32,831 bases of DNA from an uncultured Verrucomicrobia subdivision 3 bacterium (GTDB taxonomy: Bacteria; Verrucomicrobiota; Verrucomicrobiia; Limisphaerales; UBA11358): NCBI GenBank assembly GCA_903842235.1, contig CAIMLG010000220.1:1-32831 (forward strand), read 5' to 3'. Below are positions 17,597-27,608 of this stretch, in pieces. Every line of letters starts with the position of its first letter. Within the stretch, counting starts at the first letter, position 1. The translations under genes were made by a program, and so were the position numbers. The notes under the pieces are model-generated. The model saw only the letters and a program-made list of their open reading frames with translations, did no database searches and was not told the origin of the DNA.

Positions 17597-18409
17597 ATGA
17601 AATCACTGACCATCATCCTGACTATCGGCCTCTTTGGCGGAACCATGTTTTACCTCGGGCGAAAAACCGCCCCGCCGCAGGCCCCGGTGAATTCACCGAC
17701 CGCCCCCACCGCTTTGGATCAGCCGCCGACCGCCCCGGTGGCGGTGGCCAAAGCGCGACCGCTGGCGGCGGTGTCACCCAAGCCGGCCCCCGCCGCTTCA
17801 GCCCCTGTTGTGGCGGTCAAGGACTCGGCCCCGATTGACCCGGCCATGGCCGCGTTTAATCAGACACTCGGAATGTTGATATCCACCAATGCGACCTACC
17901 GCGAGAAAGCCAAAATCTGGCAACAATTAAAAGCCTCGGGGCAACTGGAGCAGGCCCTGGAAGCTTTGAAAAATCAAGCGACTGACAACCCGGCCGCCCC
18001 CGTCTATCACATGGCGCTGGGCGAAGGCTATTACGCGAAGCTCCAGTCGGTTTACGGCCAGGCCGATTCCAGCACCGTGGCCATGCTGGCGTTGCAGACA
18101 GATAAGAGTTTCAATGATGCTCTCAAGGCGGATCCGGCAAGCTGGGAGGCCCAATATGTCAAAGCGGAAGCGTTGTCCCACTGGCCAGATGAAATGAACA
18201 AGGGCCCGGAAGTCATCCAGCAGCTTTTCAGCTTGATTGAACAGCAAGAAAGCCAGCCGGCGCAGCCGCAGTATGCCCAATCGTATGTTCTGCTGGGGGA
18301 TCAATATCAAAAATCCGGGCAAACCGAATACGCCGAAGCCACCTGGCGGCTGGGCGCCCAAAAATACCCGAACGATCCGGCGCTGCAGAGCCGGGTTAAG
18401 GGCCCTTAA
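17597..18409 (+). CDS. Membrane-anchored TPR-like protein
   Basis: N-terminal TM MKSLTIILTIGLFGGTMFYLG, Pro-rich linker, helical-repeat C-terminus (YVLLGDQYQKSGQTEYAEATWRLGAQKYPNDPAL); 5 nt after upstream stop. Confidence 0.8.
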   Translation: MKSLTIILTIGLFGGTMFYLGRKTAPPQAPVNSPTAPTALDQPPTAPVAVAKARPLAAVSPKPAPAASAPVVAVKDSAPIDPAMAAFNQTLGMLISTNATYREKAKIWQQLKASGQLEQALEALKNQATDNPAAPVYHMALGEGYYAKLQSVYGQADSSTVAMLALQTDKSFNDALKADPASWEAQYVKAEALSHWPDEMNKGPEVIQQLFSLIEQQESQPAQPQYAQSYVLLGDQYQKSGQTEYAEATWRLGAQKYPNDPALQSRVKGP

Positions 18410-18449
18410 ATTATTTCCACCCGGCCTGCGGGTCGGTGCAACTTGACAC

Positions 18450-18479
18450 GGTTAATATCCGGCCGGAGGAGAGCTGGAA
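18450..18479. repeat. 30-bp dispersed repeat copy B
   Basis: 28/30 identity with 2811-2840. Confidence 0.85.
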
Positions 18480-18486
18480 TACGCCT

Positions 18487-18550
18487 TCCGGCTCGTGCTC
18501 GTCCGCGCAATTCCCAGCCAAACCGAGGACGAGGACGAGAACGAGCCGGA
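18487..18550. repeat. Inverted repeat: 18-bp arms TCCGGCTCGTGCTCGTCC / GGACGAGAACGAGCCGGA (1 mismatch), 28-nt loop
   Basis: Direct reading; right arm overlaps hexamer tract GAGGAC-GAGGAC-GAGAAC-GAG. Confidence 0.85.
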
Positions 18551-18752
18551 GGACGACCTTCAGATCAGCAATAACCGGGTCAAGCGGCACCCGTTTTGGC
18601 TGAAACTAACACTTGCCATTCCTCCCGCATGAACTAATTTGGTAGTGCGTTTGTTTCCTTTGGAAAAACCAGCGAGGTGTGACTCGGAGCACCTTGGGCT
18701 GGAAAATCCTGTTCTCAACCGCAACTGACCCGTAAGTGGGCAGCATTTCCGG

Positions 18753-20228
18753 TTGAAAGTAATCATGTTATATCCAAAAATTATCCAGGGCGGAATGGGC
18801 GCAGGCGTCTCCGATTGGAAACTGGCGCGCGCCGTTTCGCTGACTGGCCAACTGGGGGTCGTCTCCGGCACCGCGCTGGGGGCCATTCTTGCCCGGCGCC
18901 TGCAAACCGGTGATCTTGATGGGCAGATGCGCCACGCGCTGAAGCACTTCCCGATTCCCGGCGTTGCTGAAAAAATCCTCGCGGATTATTATATTCCCGG
19001 CGGCAAGCCGGCGAACCAGCCTTTTAAACTCTCGCCGATGCCGGGCTTGCGCCTGCACCCCGACTTGCTGGCGATAACCGTGGCGGCCAATTTTGTGGAG
19101 GTTTTTCTCGCCAAGGAAGGCCATAACGGACTCGTTGGCATTAATTTCCTCGAAAAAATTCAGTTCCCCACGCTGCCCTCGGCTTTTGGCGCCATGTTGG
19201 CGGGCGTGGATTATGTGTTGATGGGCGCGGGCATTCCCCGCTCCATCCCCGGGGTGTTGGACGGACTATCGCGGGGTGAAGCGGTGGAGCTGAAAATTGA
19301 TATCGAAGGCGGCTTGTCCGGCGAGGAATATTTTTCAAAATTTGATCCGGTGGCTTTTTGTGGCGGTCCGGCCCCGGCGCTAAAGCGGCCATTTTTTCTG
19401 GGCATTGTGGCTTCCGCCACGCTGGCCATGACCCTCGCGCGCAAATCCAACGGCCAGGTCAACGGCTTTATTGTCGAAGGCGAAACCGCCGGCGGGCACA
19501 ACGCCCCGCCGCGCGGCCCGCTGCAATTGAATGCCCAAGGCGAACCGATTTACGGGGCGCGCGATGTGGTGGATCTTGAAAAAATCCGCGAATTGGGCCT
19601 GCCGTTCTGGCTGGCCGGTTCTTATGGGGCCGCCGGCAAGCTGGCCGAGGCCTTGAGCTGCGGCGCAGTTGGCATTCAGGTCGGCACCGCGTTTGCCTTC
19701 TGCGAAGAATCCGGGATTACGCCCGCCATCAAGCAGCAGGTTTTCCAGTTGAGCCGCGAAGGCAAACTCCGCGTGTTCACTGATCCGCTCGCTTCGCCCA
19801 CGGGTTTTCCCTTCAAGGTCGTGCAACTGCCCGGCACCTTGTCGGACACCCAGAATGTGCCGTTGCGAAAACGGCTCTGCGACATCGGCTATCTCCGGCA
19901 CGCCTATCGCAAGGCCGACGGGGCAACCGGCTACCGCTGTCCGGCCGAGCCGGTGGACGATTATATCCGCAAAGGCGGCACGCGGGAGGAAACCAAGGGC
20001 CGCGAATGTGTTTGCAACGGACTGACGGCCACCATTGGCCTCGCCCAGTTGAGCAAGGAAAATGTTTTTGATCTGGCGCTGGTCACCGCCGGCAACGAAG
20101 CCGCCCATGTCGCGCGCTTTCTGAAGCCGGGCCGGAACGCTTACAGCGCCGCGGAGGTGATCGCCCTCCTGCTGGGCAACGAGAACACCGCCGCCGCCGC
20201 CCCGTTGGAATTAGCCGCCGCGGCTTGA
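18753..20228 (+). CDS. Nitronate monooxygenase / FabK-like FMN TIM-barrel enzyme
   Basis: PKIIQGGMGAGVSDWKLARAVS, GFIVEGETAGGHNAPPRG, FWLAGSYGAAGKLAEALSCGAVGIQVGTAFAFCEESG. Confidence 0.88.
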   Translation: MKVIMLYPKIIQGGMGAGVSDWKLARAVSLTGQLGVVSGTALGAILARRLQTGDLDGQMRHALKHFPIPGVAEKILADYYIPGGKPANQPFKLSPMPGLRLHPDLLAITVAANFVEVFLAKEGHNGLVGINFLEKIQFPTLPSAFGAMLAGVDYVLMGAGIPRSIPGVLDGLSRGEAVELKIDIEGGLSGEEYFSKFDPVAFCGGPAPALKRPFFLGIVASATLAMTLARKSNGQVNGFIVEGETAGGHNAPPRGPLQLNAQGEPIYGARDVVDLEKIRELGLPFWLAGSYGAAGKLAEALSCGAVGIQVGTAFAFCEESGITPAIKQQVFQLSREGKLRVFTDPLASPTGFPFKVVQLPGTLSDTQNVPLRKRLCDIGYLRHAYRKADGATGYRCPAEPVDDYIRKGGTREETKGRECVCNGLTATIGLAQLSKENVFDLALVTAGNEAAHVARFLKPGRNAYSAAEVIALLLGNENTAAAAPLELAAAA

Positions 20229-20321
20229 TCGTTTCGGTCGGCGCCAGCCGCTGGCCCAGCTCGCCGGCCTCGTGTGCGGAATTTATTTGCCGCCCGGCGG
20301 AAATCCCCCGACAATGATTTC

Positions 20322-20999
20322 ATGAACCGCCTCCGGTTATTTTTGCTCGCCGGCCTTTTCGTCATGGCCCCGCTCCGCCCGGCGTTGGCGGCTGAAGCAG
20401 GGCATGACTTCGCCAAATGGGAAAAGGAAATCGCCGCGTTTGAGGCGGTGGATCGCACCAATCCGCCACCCACGAAGGCGCTGATGTTTGCCGGTTCCTC
20501 CACGATTCGCTTATGGACCACGCTGGCCCGGGATTTTCCGGACCAGCCGGTTATCAACCGCGGTTTCGGGGGGTCGGAAATCGTGGACTCCACCCATTTT
20601 GCCGATCGGATTATTTTCCCCTTTGCACCGCGAGCCATTTACTTCCGGGCGGGCGGCAATGACCTTGCCAATGGCCGGGCACCGGAACAAGTCGGCGAAG
20701 ATTTCAAGGAGTTTGTGGCTACGGTGCAGGCCAAATTGCCGGCCACGGACATTTTTTTTATCTCCTGGAATCCCACCCTTGCGCGCGGGCAGAACCGGGA
20801 CAAGGAAGCGACCCTCAACCGGCTGGTGGCAGCCTATGCGCGGAAGACGCCGCACGTTAAATACATCGATGCCAGTGCGTTTGTGCTGGGGGCTGATGGC
20901 AAGCCGCGCCCGGAATTGTTCCGGGACGACCAGCTCCATTTCAGCGCGGCGGGCTATAAATTGCTCGCGGAACAAGTCCGTCCCTATTTGCCGAAATGA
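20322..20999 (+). CDS. Secreted GDSL/SGNH-like hydrolase
   Basis: Signal peptide MNRLRLFLLAGLFVMAPLRPALA; MFAGSSTIRLW, VINRGFGGSEI, YFRAGGNDLANG, DDQLHFSAAGYKLLAE. Confidence 0.9.
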   Translation: MNRLRLFLLAGLFVMAPLRPALAAEAGHDFAKWEKEIAAFEAVDRTNPPPTKALMFAGSSTIRLWTTLARDFPDQPVINRGFGGSEIVDSTHFADRIIFPFAPRAIYFRAGGNDLANGRAPEQVGEDFKEFVATVQAKLPATDIFFISWNPTLARGQNRDKEATLNRLVAAYARKTPHVKYIDASAFVLGADGKPRPELFRDDQLHFSAAGYKLLAEQVRPYLPK

Positions 21000-21083
21000 T
21001 CGAGGGCGTGGTGACTGCCCGTGCCCGGCGGGAATGGTAATTTTTGCATTGCTAGGCCATGCGGGACGTTTCATCCTTTTTGC

Positions 21084-21509
21084 ATGAGCGAAATCATTTA
21101 TCCCCGGAGCCCGCGCGAAACCATGGACGGCTGGCATTATCTGCCGCGTTACATTGACAAAATCCGGCTGCACCTCGCCGGCAAACTCCCCGCCGACTAC
21201 CAGGAAAACCTCGGCCGAGCCTTCGATGGCATGTGGCTGAAGGCCGCCGGCCTCACCCACGAACAATTTCTGGCCGTCGTTAAGCAGGCCCTGACGGATG
21301 GCGAAGTTTATGACTGGGTGCGGAAAAACGTGAAGCGCACCCAAGCGGCAAAGGACGCGCACTGGCAGGATGTGCTGAGCCGCCCGCTCGCCGCCGACGA
21401 AGCCGCGCAAGCCCGCCTCCAGCTGCGCAAGGAGCAAGCCGGCATCGCCCACCGAGAGGATATCAAATGCTTCATTGATATGTTGGACGCGGACGAGAAA
21501 CGGATCTGA
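21084..21509 (+). CDS. DUF5069-like protein
   Basis: YPRSPRETMDGWHYLPRYIDKIRLHLAGKLP start; no signal peptide. Confidence 0.65.
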   Translation: MSEIIYPRSPRETMDGWHYLPRYIDKIRLHLAGKLPADYQENLGRAFDGMWLKAAGLTHEQFLAVVKQALTDGEVYDWVRKNVKRTQAAKDAHWQDVLSRPLAADEAAQARLQLRKEQAGIAHREDIKCFIDMLDADEKRI

Positions 21510-21563
21510 TTTTCATCGCCGAACTGGATCGGTCAATTTTGGGGTCTGGCAAAACGAACCCGG

Positions 21564-22451
21564 TTATTTCGCCGGATTCGCCCCGCGAACCCGCAGCGCA
21601 ATGGAAAAGAGCGATTTGCTCGCGGTGATGAACAGGGTTTTGTGCTCCGGACCACCGAAGCACACATTGGCTGTCCATTTTTCCGGCACGTCAATCTGCT
21701 CAATCTGCTTTCCGGTCTTGTCAAAGACCGTTACCCCGCCCCCAGTCAGGTAGATATTCTCTTCCTCGTCGATGGTCATGCCGTCCGATCCCTTGGCGCA
21801 GAAGAAGGTTTTATTGGTGAGCGCGCCATCCGGCAGGATGTCGTAACGCCAGGTCTGGCCGGCGCGGATGTCGGCCACATAGAGCCGTTGGCCATCCGGC
21901 GTGCCGGTGAGGCCGTTCGGCTGCAACAAATCCTCAGTGACGCGGAGCAGTTTTTTGCGATCGGGTGTGAGGAGAAAAACGTTCTCGGTTTTGAGTGCCT
22001 TGGTTTTGTGCTGCCACCAGGGCCGCTGATAATAGGGGTCGCTCAGGTAAATGCCGCCGTTGGGCGCAATCCAGACATCGTTCGGGCCGTTGAGGTATTG
22101 GCCTTCAAAATCCTTCGCCAGCACGGTGACGGTTTTGTCCGGCGCGATGGACCAAAGTTCATTGTGCTCGTCCGCGCAGGCGATCAAGTTGCGCTTCGCG
22201 TCAAAGGCCAGGCCATTCGCGCGGCCGGCCGGTTGCAGGAAAGTGGAAAGCTTGCCCTCCCCGCTCCATTTCAAAATGCGATCGTTGGGCTGGTCAGTGA
22301 AAAAGATATTGCCCTGCCCATCGCAGGTCGGACCCTCGGTGAACGCGAAGTCGCCGGCGAGCTTCTCCAGCTTGGCACCCGGGACCACGACGCTGGCGCC
22401 GACGGCGAGCAGGGACAAGAACAGCAAGCAGGCACTGGAAATGGATTTCAT
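21564..22451 (-). CDS. Secreted SMP-30/gluconolactonase/LRE family protein
   Basis: FTEGPTCDGQGNIFFTDQPNDRILKW, GPNDVWIAPNGGIYLSDPYY, LQPNGLTGTPDGQRLYVADI, DGMTIDEEENIYLTGGG. Confidence 0.92.
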   Translation of the reverse strand: MKSISSACLLFLSLLAVGASVVVPGAKLEKLAGDFAFTEGPTCDGQGNIFFTDQPNDRILKWSGEGKLSTFLQPAGRANGLAFDAKRNLIACADEHNELWSIAPDKTVTVLAKDFEGQYLNGPNDVWIAPNGGIYLSDPYYQRPWWQHKTKALKTENVFLLTPDRKKLLRVTEDLLQPNGLTGTPDGQRLYVADIRAGQTWRYDILPDGALTNKTFFCAKGSDGMTIDEEENIYLTGGGVTVFDKTGKQIEQIDVPEKWTANVCFGGPEHKTLFITASKSLFSIALRVRGANPAK

Positions 22452-22557
22452 GATGTCCGCAAATTTGCCGAGATGTCCGGCGCGAAGCCATCAAAATCAG
22501 CCAATTCGTTCCTTGTTTTTTGAATCCGCGTGCACCATCTTCCCAAAAATTGAATTG

Positions 22558-23016
22558 ATGAGTCCTCAAACCCGAAAAGCGGTGCGGTTTCTGCAGAGTT
22601 GGGTCATCAACACCGCAGCGGTGTTAGTGGCGGCCGCCATTTTGCACAACCATATCAGCTACGACAACCAGGTGGGCAACCTGCTCATTGCCTCACTATT
22701 GCTGGGCATTCTCAACGCTTTTGTGCGGCCCATCCTGCTGCTCATTGCGCTGCCGCTGCTCATTTTCACGCTGGGATTGTTCACGCTGGTCATCAATGCC
22801 TTGCTGCTCAGCCTGCTGACCATCCTGCTGCCGTTTTTCCACATTACCAGCAACGGGGTTGATTTTTCCTTTGGCTATGCGTTTCTCGGCGCAATGATTA
22901 TCAGTGTCATTTCCATGACGCTCAACGTTTTGACCGGCAATGCGCGGGTTTCGGGGCAAGCCCGCCCACCGCCGCGCCCCCCCCCAAGCCTCCGGGCGGC
23001 GGTGATGGGCCGGTGA
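22558..23016 (+). CDS. Phage-holin family IV (4-TM) type membrane protein
   Basis: Four hydrophobic helices; NLLIASLLLGILNAFVRPILLLIALPLLIFTLGLFTLVINALLL signature. Confidence 0.87.
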   Translation: MSPQTRKAVRFLQSWVINTAAVLVAAAILHNHISYDNQVGNLLIASLLLGILNAFVRPILLLIALPLLIFTLGLFTLVINALLLSLLTILLPFFHITSNGVDFSFGYAFLGAMIISVISMTLNVLTGNARVSGQARPPPRPPPSLRAAVMGR

Positions 23017-23034
23017 TTGACGTTTAAAGGATCG

Positions 23035-23673
23035 TTACGACAACGCGAGCTGGGTCAGGGGCCATTGTCGATAGGCTGCGCGCAGCGTGGGAATTCCCTG
23101 AGCATGGAAGTCGCGCTCGAAGTCCGTCGTGATTTCCGCCAGTCCAGATGGCGTTTCGATCGGCTTAAAACCGAGCGCTGAGCCAAAGACTTCGATCATT
23201 TGTTGAAAGTAATCGGGGTCGTCCGTTCGGAGAAAAACCGTGCCGCCGGGCGCGAGGGCTTGGCGGGCAAGCGCGGGGAAAGGCCCGCCAATCAGGCGGT
23301 GGCGCCGATGTTTTTTCTTAGGCCACGGGTCCGGGAAATAAATATGCAGCGCGGTCACGGAGTGCGGCGGCAGGAGATATCGCAGGAAATAGGCCGATTC
23401 AATGCGGATCCCCCGAAGGTTGGCGAGGCCGAGCCGGCGCCCCTTGCGATCCAATTTTTGGAGGCGACCGAGCAGCCGCTCGACGCCAATAAAATTGGTG
23501 GCGGGGTTCTGCCGCGCGTATTCGAGCAAGAAGGAGGCATCGCCGCTGCCTAGTTCCACCTCCAAGGGCTGCGGTTTTTGGAAAAGTTGCGCCAGTTGGA
23601 TCGGCTCCACTATAGAGCGCAATTCCACGAGCCGGCTTTCGGCTTCAGGGTTGGGGGTCTTCAAGTCGGTCAA
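23035..23673 (-). CDS. trmB: tRNA (guanine-N7-)-methyltransferase
   Basis: LEVELGSGDASFLLEYARQNPATNFIGVER, ALHIYFPDPWPKKKHRRHRLI. Confidence 0.94.
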   Translation of the reverse strand: MTDLKTPNPEAESRLVELRSIVEPIQLAQLFQKPQPLEVELGSGDASFLLEYARQNPATNFIGVERLLGRLQKLDRKGRRLGLANLRGIRIESAYFLRYLLPPHSVTALHIYFPDPWPKKKHRRHRLIGGPFPALARQALAPGGTVFLRTDDPDYFQQMIEVFGSALGFKPIETPSGLAEITTDFERDFHAQGIPTLRAAYRQWPLTQLALS

Positions 23674-23691
23674 TGGCGTTAAATCGCTGGA

Positions 23692-24147
23692 TTACTGGGG
23701 CGGAGTGGGATTGCCATCGAGCCGGAAATCATGCTGGCCCTTGGTTTTCCCGGCGCTGATGAAAAGCCGGTAAACGATGTTGGTTTCCAGGGGGCGCGGG
23801 CGCGCACCGGACACGGCTGGTTTCATGCCGCGAAGATAGCTGCCGTAGGCAAAGGCTTTGACGGGCACGGTGTTGGAAGTCGCAATGAGATGCCACACGG
23901 GCAGGATATTATGGTTGGTTTGCCAGGCGTCCAGGGAGACGATTTGGAGATCGGTCAGTTTGAGCGGACGGCTTAAACCGAACATCAGGACGGGGCCGGC
24001 CGGGCCGCGCGCGGAACGCGTTCGCTGGTAGCGGTTGGTATGAAAAATTTTGACCGTGTCACTCTGAAACCAGTCGGTGAACCAAATGGCATAGACCATC
24101 GCCAGCACCGCCAGGAGGACGATCAGGAACAAGTTTTTTTTTGACAT
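23692..24147 (-). CDS. Hypothetical single-pass membrane protein
   Basis: N-terminal TM KKNLFLIVLLAVLAMVYAIWF; otherwise unassigned. Confidence 0.7.
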   Translation of the reverse strand: MSKKNLFLIVLLAVLAMVYAIWFTDWFQSDTVKIFHTNRYQRTRSARGPAGPVLMFGLSRPLKLTDLQIVSLDAWQTNHNILPVWHLIATSNTVPVKAFAYGSYLRGMKPAVSGARPRPLETNIVYRLFISAGKTKGQHDFRLDGNPTPPQ

Positions 24148-24226
24148 ATCTTGGTTATTTTTGTAACGCGTTGGGTGGCCGCCGCGTCGAGCTACTAGGT
24201 CAGACGCATCAATGGGTTAACAGGTT

Positions 24227-25042
24227 ATGGTAAATTCAAGAAACGATCAACATTCAGCAACCGGCAGACCCCGCGTTGGCCGGGCTTCGCGGCGGGCCTT
24301 TACGCTGATTGAGTTGCTGGTGGTCATTGCCATCATTGCCATTCTCGCCGCCATGCTCCTGCACGCATTGAGCCGGGCCAAGGAGGCGGGGCGGCGCATC
24401 GCGTGCCTGAACAATCTGCGCCAGTTCGGCATCGCGTTGAAAATCTACGTCAACGACAGCCAGGATCAATTTCCGCGCCGCGGGGCTCAAGGGATGGGCC
24501 GCTGGCCCCAGCAGATGTATGACAGCTATGGCCGGAATACCAAGATGCTGCTCTGTCCCAGTGACGGCCCGAAGGCGCCGAGCACCATTGAGACCGACAT
24601 GGTCCATTTTCCGGCTGACGCCGCGCCGCGCAGCTACCTGATCAATGGTTTTGATGATTATTATGCCGACATTGTGGGCACCACCGATTGGGCGACGCTT
24701 GAGCCGAAAATGGTGACAATTCCGACGGCGGTCAAAGAACAGAGCGTGCGTTACACATCGGACACGGTGGTGTTGGGCGAGAAGCTTTCCGAGGCCGGCG
24801 ATTATTACATGGACCTATTTGAAAATCCAACGGTGGGCGGCAATGACGCTAGTATTGCCGAGCAATGTCGGCATGATAATCGCACCGCCAGTTCGAAGGC
24901 GTCCCAAAGCGGCTCCGGGGGCTCTAATTATGTGATGGCCGACGGCAGTTCGCGGTTCATCAAATATCCACAGGCCGTCTCCCCGATCCATCTTTGGTGC
25001 CTATCCGACATCAACCGGGCGGCAAACGCGTGGAAGTTTTGA
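24227..25042 (+). CDS. Prepilin-type N-terminal cleavage/methylation protein (type II pseudopilin-like)
   Basis: [46 protein letters not shown]-terminal [14 protein letters not shown]. Confidence 0.93.
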   Translation: MVNSRNDQHSATGRPRVGRASRRAFTLIELLVVIAIIAILAAMLLHALSRAKEAGRRIACLNNLRQFGIALKIYVNDSQDQFPRRGAQGMGRWPQQMYDSYGRNTKMLLCPSDGPKAPSTIETDMVHFPADAAPRSYLINGFDDYYADIVGTTDWATLEPKMVTIPTAVKEQSVRYTSDTVVLGEKLSEAGDYYMDLFENPTVGGNDASIAEQCRHDNRTASSKASQSGSGGSNYVMADGSSRFIKYPQAVSPIHLWCLSDINRAANAWKF

Positions 25043-25079
25043 TTTTTTTTGGGGATAGGCTTCCCTTTCGATAAAATAC

Positions 25080-25122
25080 AACCGCCGCATTGCCTATTCG
25101 GCAGAGCGGCGGTTGCTTTTTA
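25080..25122 (+). terminator. Rho-independent terminator AACCGCCGC-loop-GCGGCGGTT-gcTTTTT
   Basis: 9-bp perfect stem and T-run between convergent genes. Confidence 0.85.
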
Positions 25123-25138
25123 AGATTAATAGCGTGAT

Positions 25139-26182
25139 TCAGGCGGCCGAACCGGCGGCCAATAGCTCATTCACCTTCGTGATCACCGCAAACGCATCGG
25201 CAACGTAGAGCACGTCCGCCTTGCCGCGAGCCCAGCCACAATTCGGGTCGAGGCTGATCGCGCGGCGCTCATTGATGAAACGCCAGCCGACGGTGTGGGG
25301 TTCTTCGCCGTGGCAGCAGGTGCTCAAACCTTTCGCGTGCCGCGGCGTCGCGCCGGTCTGGCCAATCTGGTTGAGGTGCGAGAGAAACGGCAGCACGGTT
25401 TGGCCTTCGCCGCCCAAATCCACCAGCGATTTGCTGCTGCCGAGGGAGGCGCGGGCCTGTTTCAAAAATCCCAGAATCAGCTTTTCGGCTTCCGGCACAT
25501 GCGTCTGGCCATCGGCTTGTTTCTTGGTCCAGCCCGCGCCCGTGACGAACAGCAGTTGCGCATCCGGGCGGATGGTCTGGGCGTCCGCCTGGGGCTCGCG
25601 AAGGCCAACGACCGTGGTGCGCCTGGCCGCGTCAGTCAGAGTTACTGCCACCATTTCGACCACGGCGGCGCCGGCACCGCAATCACACGCGGTCTGGCTG
25701 CCGGGATCAATGCCGATGACCCACGGTCGCAGGGTCCGGGTCAAAGTGCCTTCCATGCGCTGGCGGTAATACCAGCGGCTCACGGAGATTTTGCCATCCG
25801 CCGCCGCCACGCCGGTGACGTGTGTGTCCGCCCGGCCGCCGAGGCGTTGAGCCACGCCGGGCAACACCCGCGCCCAGCGCGACGTCGCGGGCGCGACGAT
25901 GACCGTGGCTTGGCCCGCTTGGGAAATGGCTTCCGCTGCCGCCACATCCGTGGCGTAGCGGGATTGGGTGAAATCGGCCCCGGTGACACCGAAATATTTG
26001 GTCGCCGGGCTGGCCGCAATGGAGTTGGCGGCCGTTTGGACCTTATCGCCGATCAGGCCGACCACGAGCTTGGAACCGGCGAGTGATTTATGCAGCGTGG
26101 CCGCCGCGTGCAAAGCTTCGCGCACCGATCGGGCGAGCGAACCGTCGGCTTCCGTGTGCGCAAGAACAAGAATGGTTTCCAT
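25139..26182 (-). CDS. etfA: Electron transfer flavoprotein alpha subunit
   Basis: METILVLAHTEADG start; C-terminal FAD-binding pattern LVDLGGEGQTVLPFLSHLNQIGQTG ... SLDPNCGWARGKADVLYVADAFAVITKVNELL. Confidence 0.88.
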   Translation of the reverse strand: METILVLAHTEADGSLARSVREALHAAATLHKSLAGSKLVVGLIGDKVQTAANSIAASPATKYFGVTGADFTQSRYATDVAAAEAISQAGQATVIVAPATSRWARVLPGVAQRLGGRADTHVTGVAAADGKISVSRWYYRQRMEGTLTRTLRPWVIGIDPGSQTACDCGAGAAVVEMVAVTLTDAARRTTVVGLREPQADAQTIRPDAQLLFVTGAGWTKKQADGQTHVPEAEKLILGFLKQARASLGSSKSLVDLGGEGQTVLPFLSHLNQIGQTGATPRHAKGLSTCCHGEEPHTVGWRFINERRAISLDPNCGWARGKADVLYVADAFAVITKVNELLAAGSAA

Positions 26183-26223
26183 AGGTTGAAATGTTTTCGT
26201 GGGTTTGGTGAATTTCGCGGTGG

Positions 26224-27033
26224 CTATTGCTTGATCCACGCCACGATTTCCTTCGCGATCGCGTCTGGCGCCTGATCCTTCACAATTTGCGTTTCGCGCC
26301 GTTGCTTTGGTAATGCCACGCTGGCGAAGCTCAAGCCTGCCCCGGCCAGCTGCGTGGGCTTGGCCTTTTGCAGCGCCGGCATCACCGTGCGCATGTTGAC
26401 CATGCCCACCTGGGGATTGTTTTTGGGTTCCGGCAGATTGCCGGTGGCCCAGCCGAGCACCGCCGGTGCGCTCGCGCACCTGGAAACCTGATGTTTGCCG
26501 CCTTCGATGCGCTCCAGAATTTCCAGCGAGCCGTCGGCGTTCACCTTCAATTCGTCCACGCCTTGAAATTGATCCAGGATGCCGAGCCGTTCGCCGACCA
26601 TCTGCAAGGTGGCCCCGGCGCCGCGCGAGGCGGATTCCCAACCGCCAAAGACGAGCAGCTTGGATTGGTCGAAGCCCGGAATCGCCGCAATGGCCTCGGC
26701 CAGCGCGGCGGCGGTTTCCGTGGCATCGGTAAAACCACTGGAAGAGCCATCGAGGGCCACCAGTTCAAAGGGCACTTTCTGCGCCACGGTCATCATGACT
26801 TGTTGGAGCTTGGCCTTGGGGCCGAGCGCGACCAGCCAGACTTTGCTGCCGGGCGAATTTTTGGCCAGATTGGCGGCCTCAAACAGGGCGTGCCCCGCCC
26901 AGGGATCAAGGACGGCGGGCAGCATCATCTCATTTTTCAGCGCCGGGCCGGTGGGCGAGGCGACGGGTTCCAGCGTTTGCAGCGGATCCGGCACAATGCT
27001 GCCGCAGACCACAATTTGGTAGGCGATACTCAT
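26224..27033 (-). CDS. etfB: Electron transfer flavoprotein beta subunit
   Basis: IVVCGSIVPDP...NEMMLPAVLDPWAGHALFEAANL, and C-terminal VNMRTVMPALQKAKP. Confidence 0.9.
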   Translation of the reverse strand: MSIAYQIVVCGSIVPDPLQTLEPVASPTGPALKNEMMLPAVLDPWAGHALFEAANLAKNSPGSKVWLVALGPKAKLQQVMMTVAQKVPFELVALDGSSSGFTDATETAAALAEAIAAIPGFDQSKLLVFGGWESASRGAGATLQMVGERLGILDQFQGVDELKVNADGSLEILERIEGGKHQVSRCASAPAVLGWATGNLPEPKNNPQVGMVNMRTVMPALQKAKPTQLAGAGLSFASVALPKQRRETQIVKDQAPDAIAKEIVAWIKQ

Positions 27034-27209
27034 ATAAAATCAGGTTGGCCAGCGGAGCCGGAAATGACGCAAACATTTTATGCGACACGGGCGCGGCTGG
27101 CGGCACAGGTGTTGAACCATTGATTTCCCAAAATAATCGGTTCATCCCCCGACGAAAAGCAATTTCAGCCATGGCTTGAATAAATTCGCAGATTGGTTAG
27201 TTTGGCAGT

Positions 27210-27604
27210 GGTTTTGGAAGGGTGGAGAATCGCTCCCGGCGCAAGTCGGGGGAGGAAAGTCCGAACTCCGCAGGGCGCGATGCTGCGTAACTCAAGCTTT
27301 TGGGTTTGAGATACACGCAGGAGCGGCGTTTCAAGACGCCGCGACGGAAAGTGCCACAGAAAACAGACAGCCGTTGGCGCAAGCCGGCGGTGATGGTGAA
27401 AAGGTGCGGTAAGAGCGCACCGCGTGCAGCGCAAGCAACACGGCATGGCAAACCCCATCGGGTGCAAGGCCAAATAGGAAACCGAGGAGTGGCCCGCTCC
27501 GCGTTTCGCGAAAGCGAACAGGTTTCGGGTATCGGTCGCTCAGACAAATGATTCTCTCCGCCGCAAGGCGCAGACAGAATTCGGCTTATAGCCCTTCCAA
27601 AACC
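27210..27604 (+). ncRNA. rnpB: RNase P RNA, bacterial class A
   Basis: GGGGGAGGAAAGTCCGAACTCC, AAGTGCCACAGAAAACAGAC, GGTAAGAGCGCACCGCG, GGCAAACCCCATCGGGTGCAAGGCC, ACAGAATTCGGCTTATAG; P1 GGTTTTGGAAGGG (27210-27222) pairs exactly with CCCTTCCAAAACC (27592-27604). Confidence 0.97.
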
Positions 27605-27608
27605 GCTT

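Noticed and set aside
22558-23016. Prophage marker (holin family hit)
   Set aside because: This 4-TM family is widespread in non-phage genomes; no other phage genes in the window.
25139-26641. 500-aa ETF alpha ORF start
   Set aside because: The N-terminal ~153 aa is repeat-like antisense overlap with etfB; the ATG at 26182 starts the recognisable ETF alpha sequence.
27165-27551. Small ORFs inside 27165-27551 on both strands
   Set aside because: They overlap the RNase P RNA, which has clear conserved structure.
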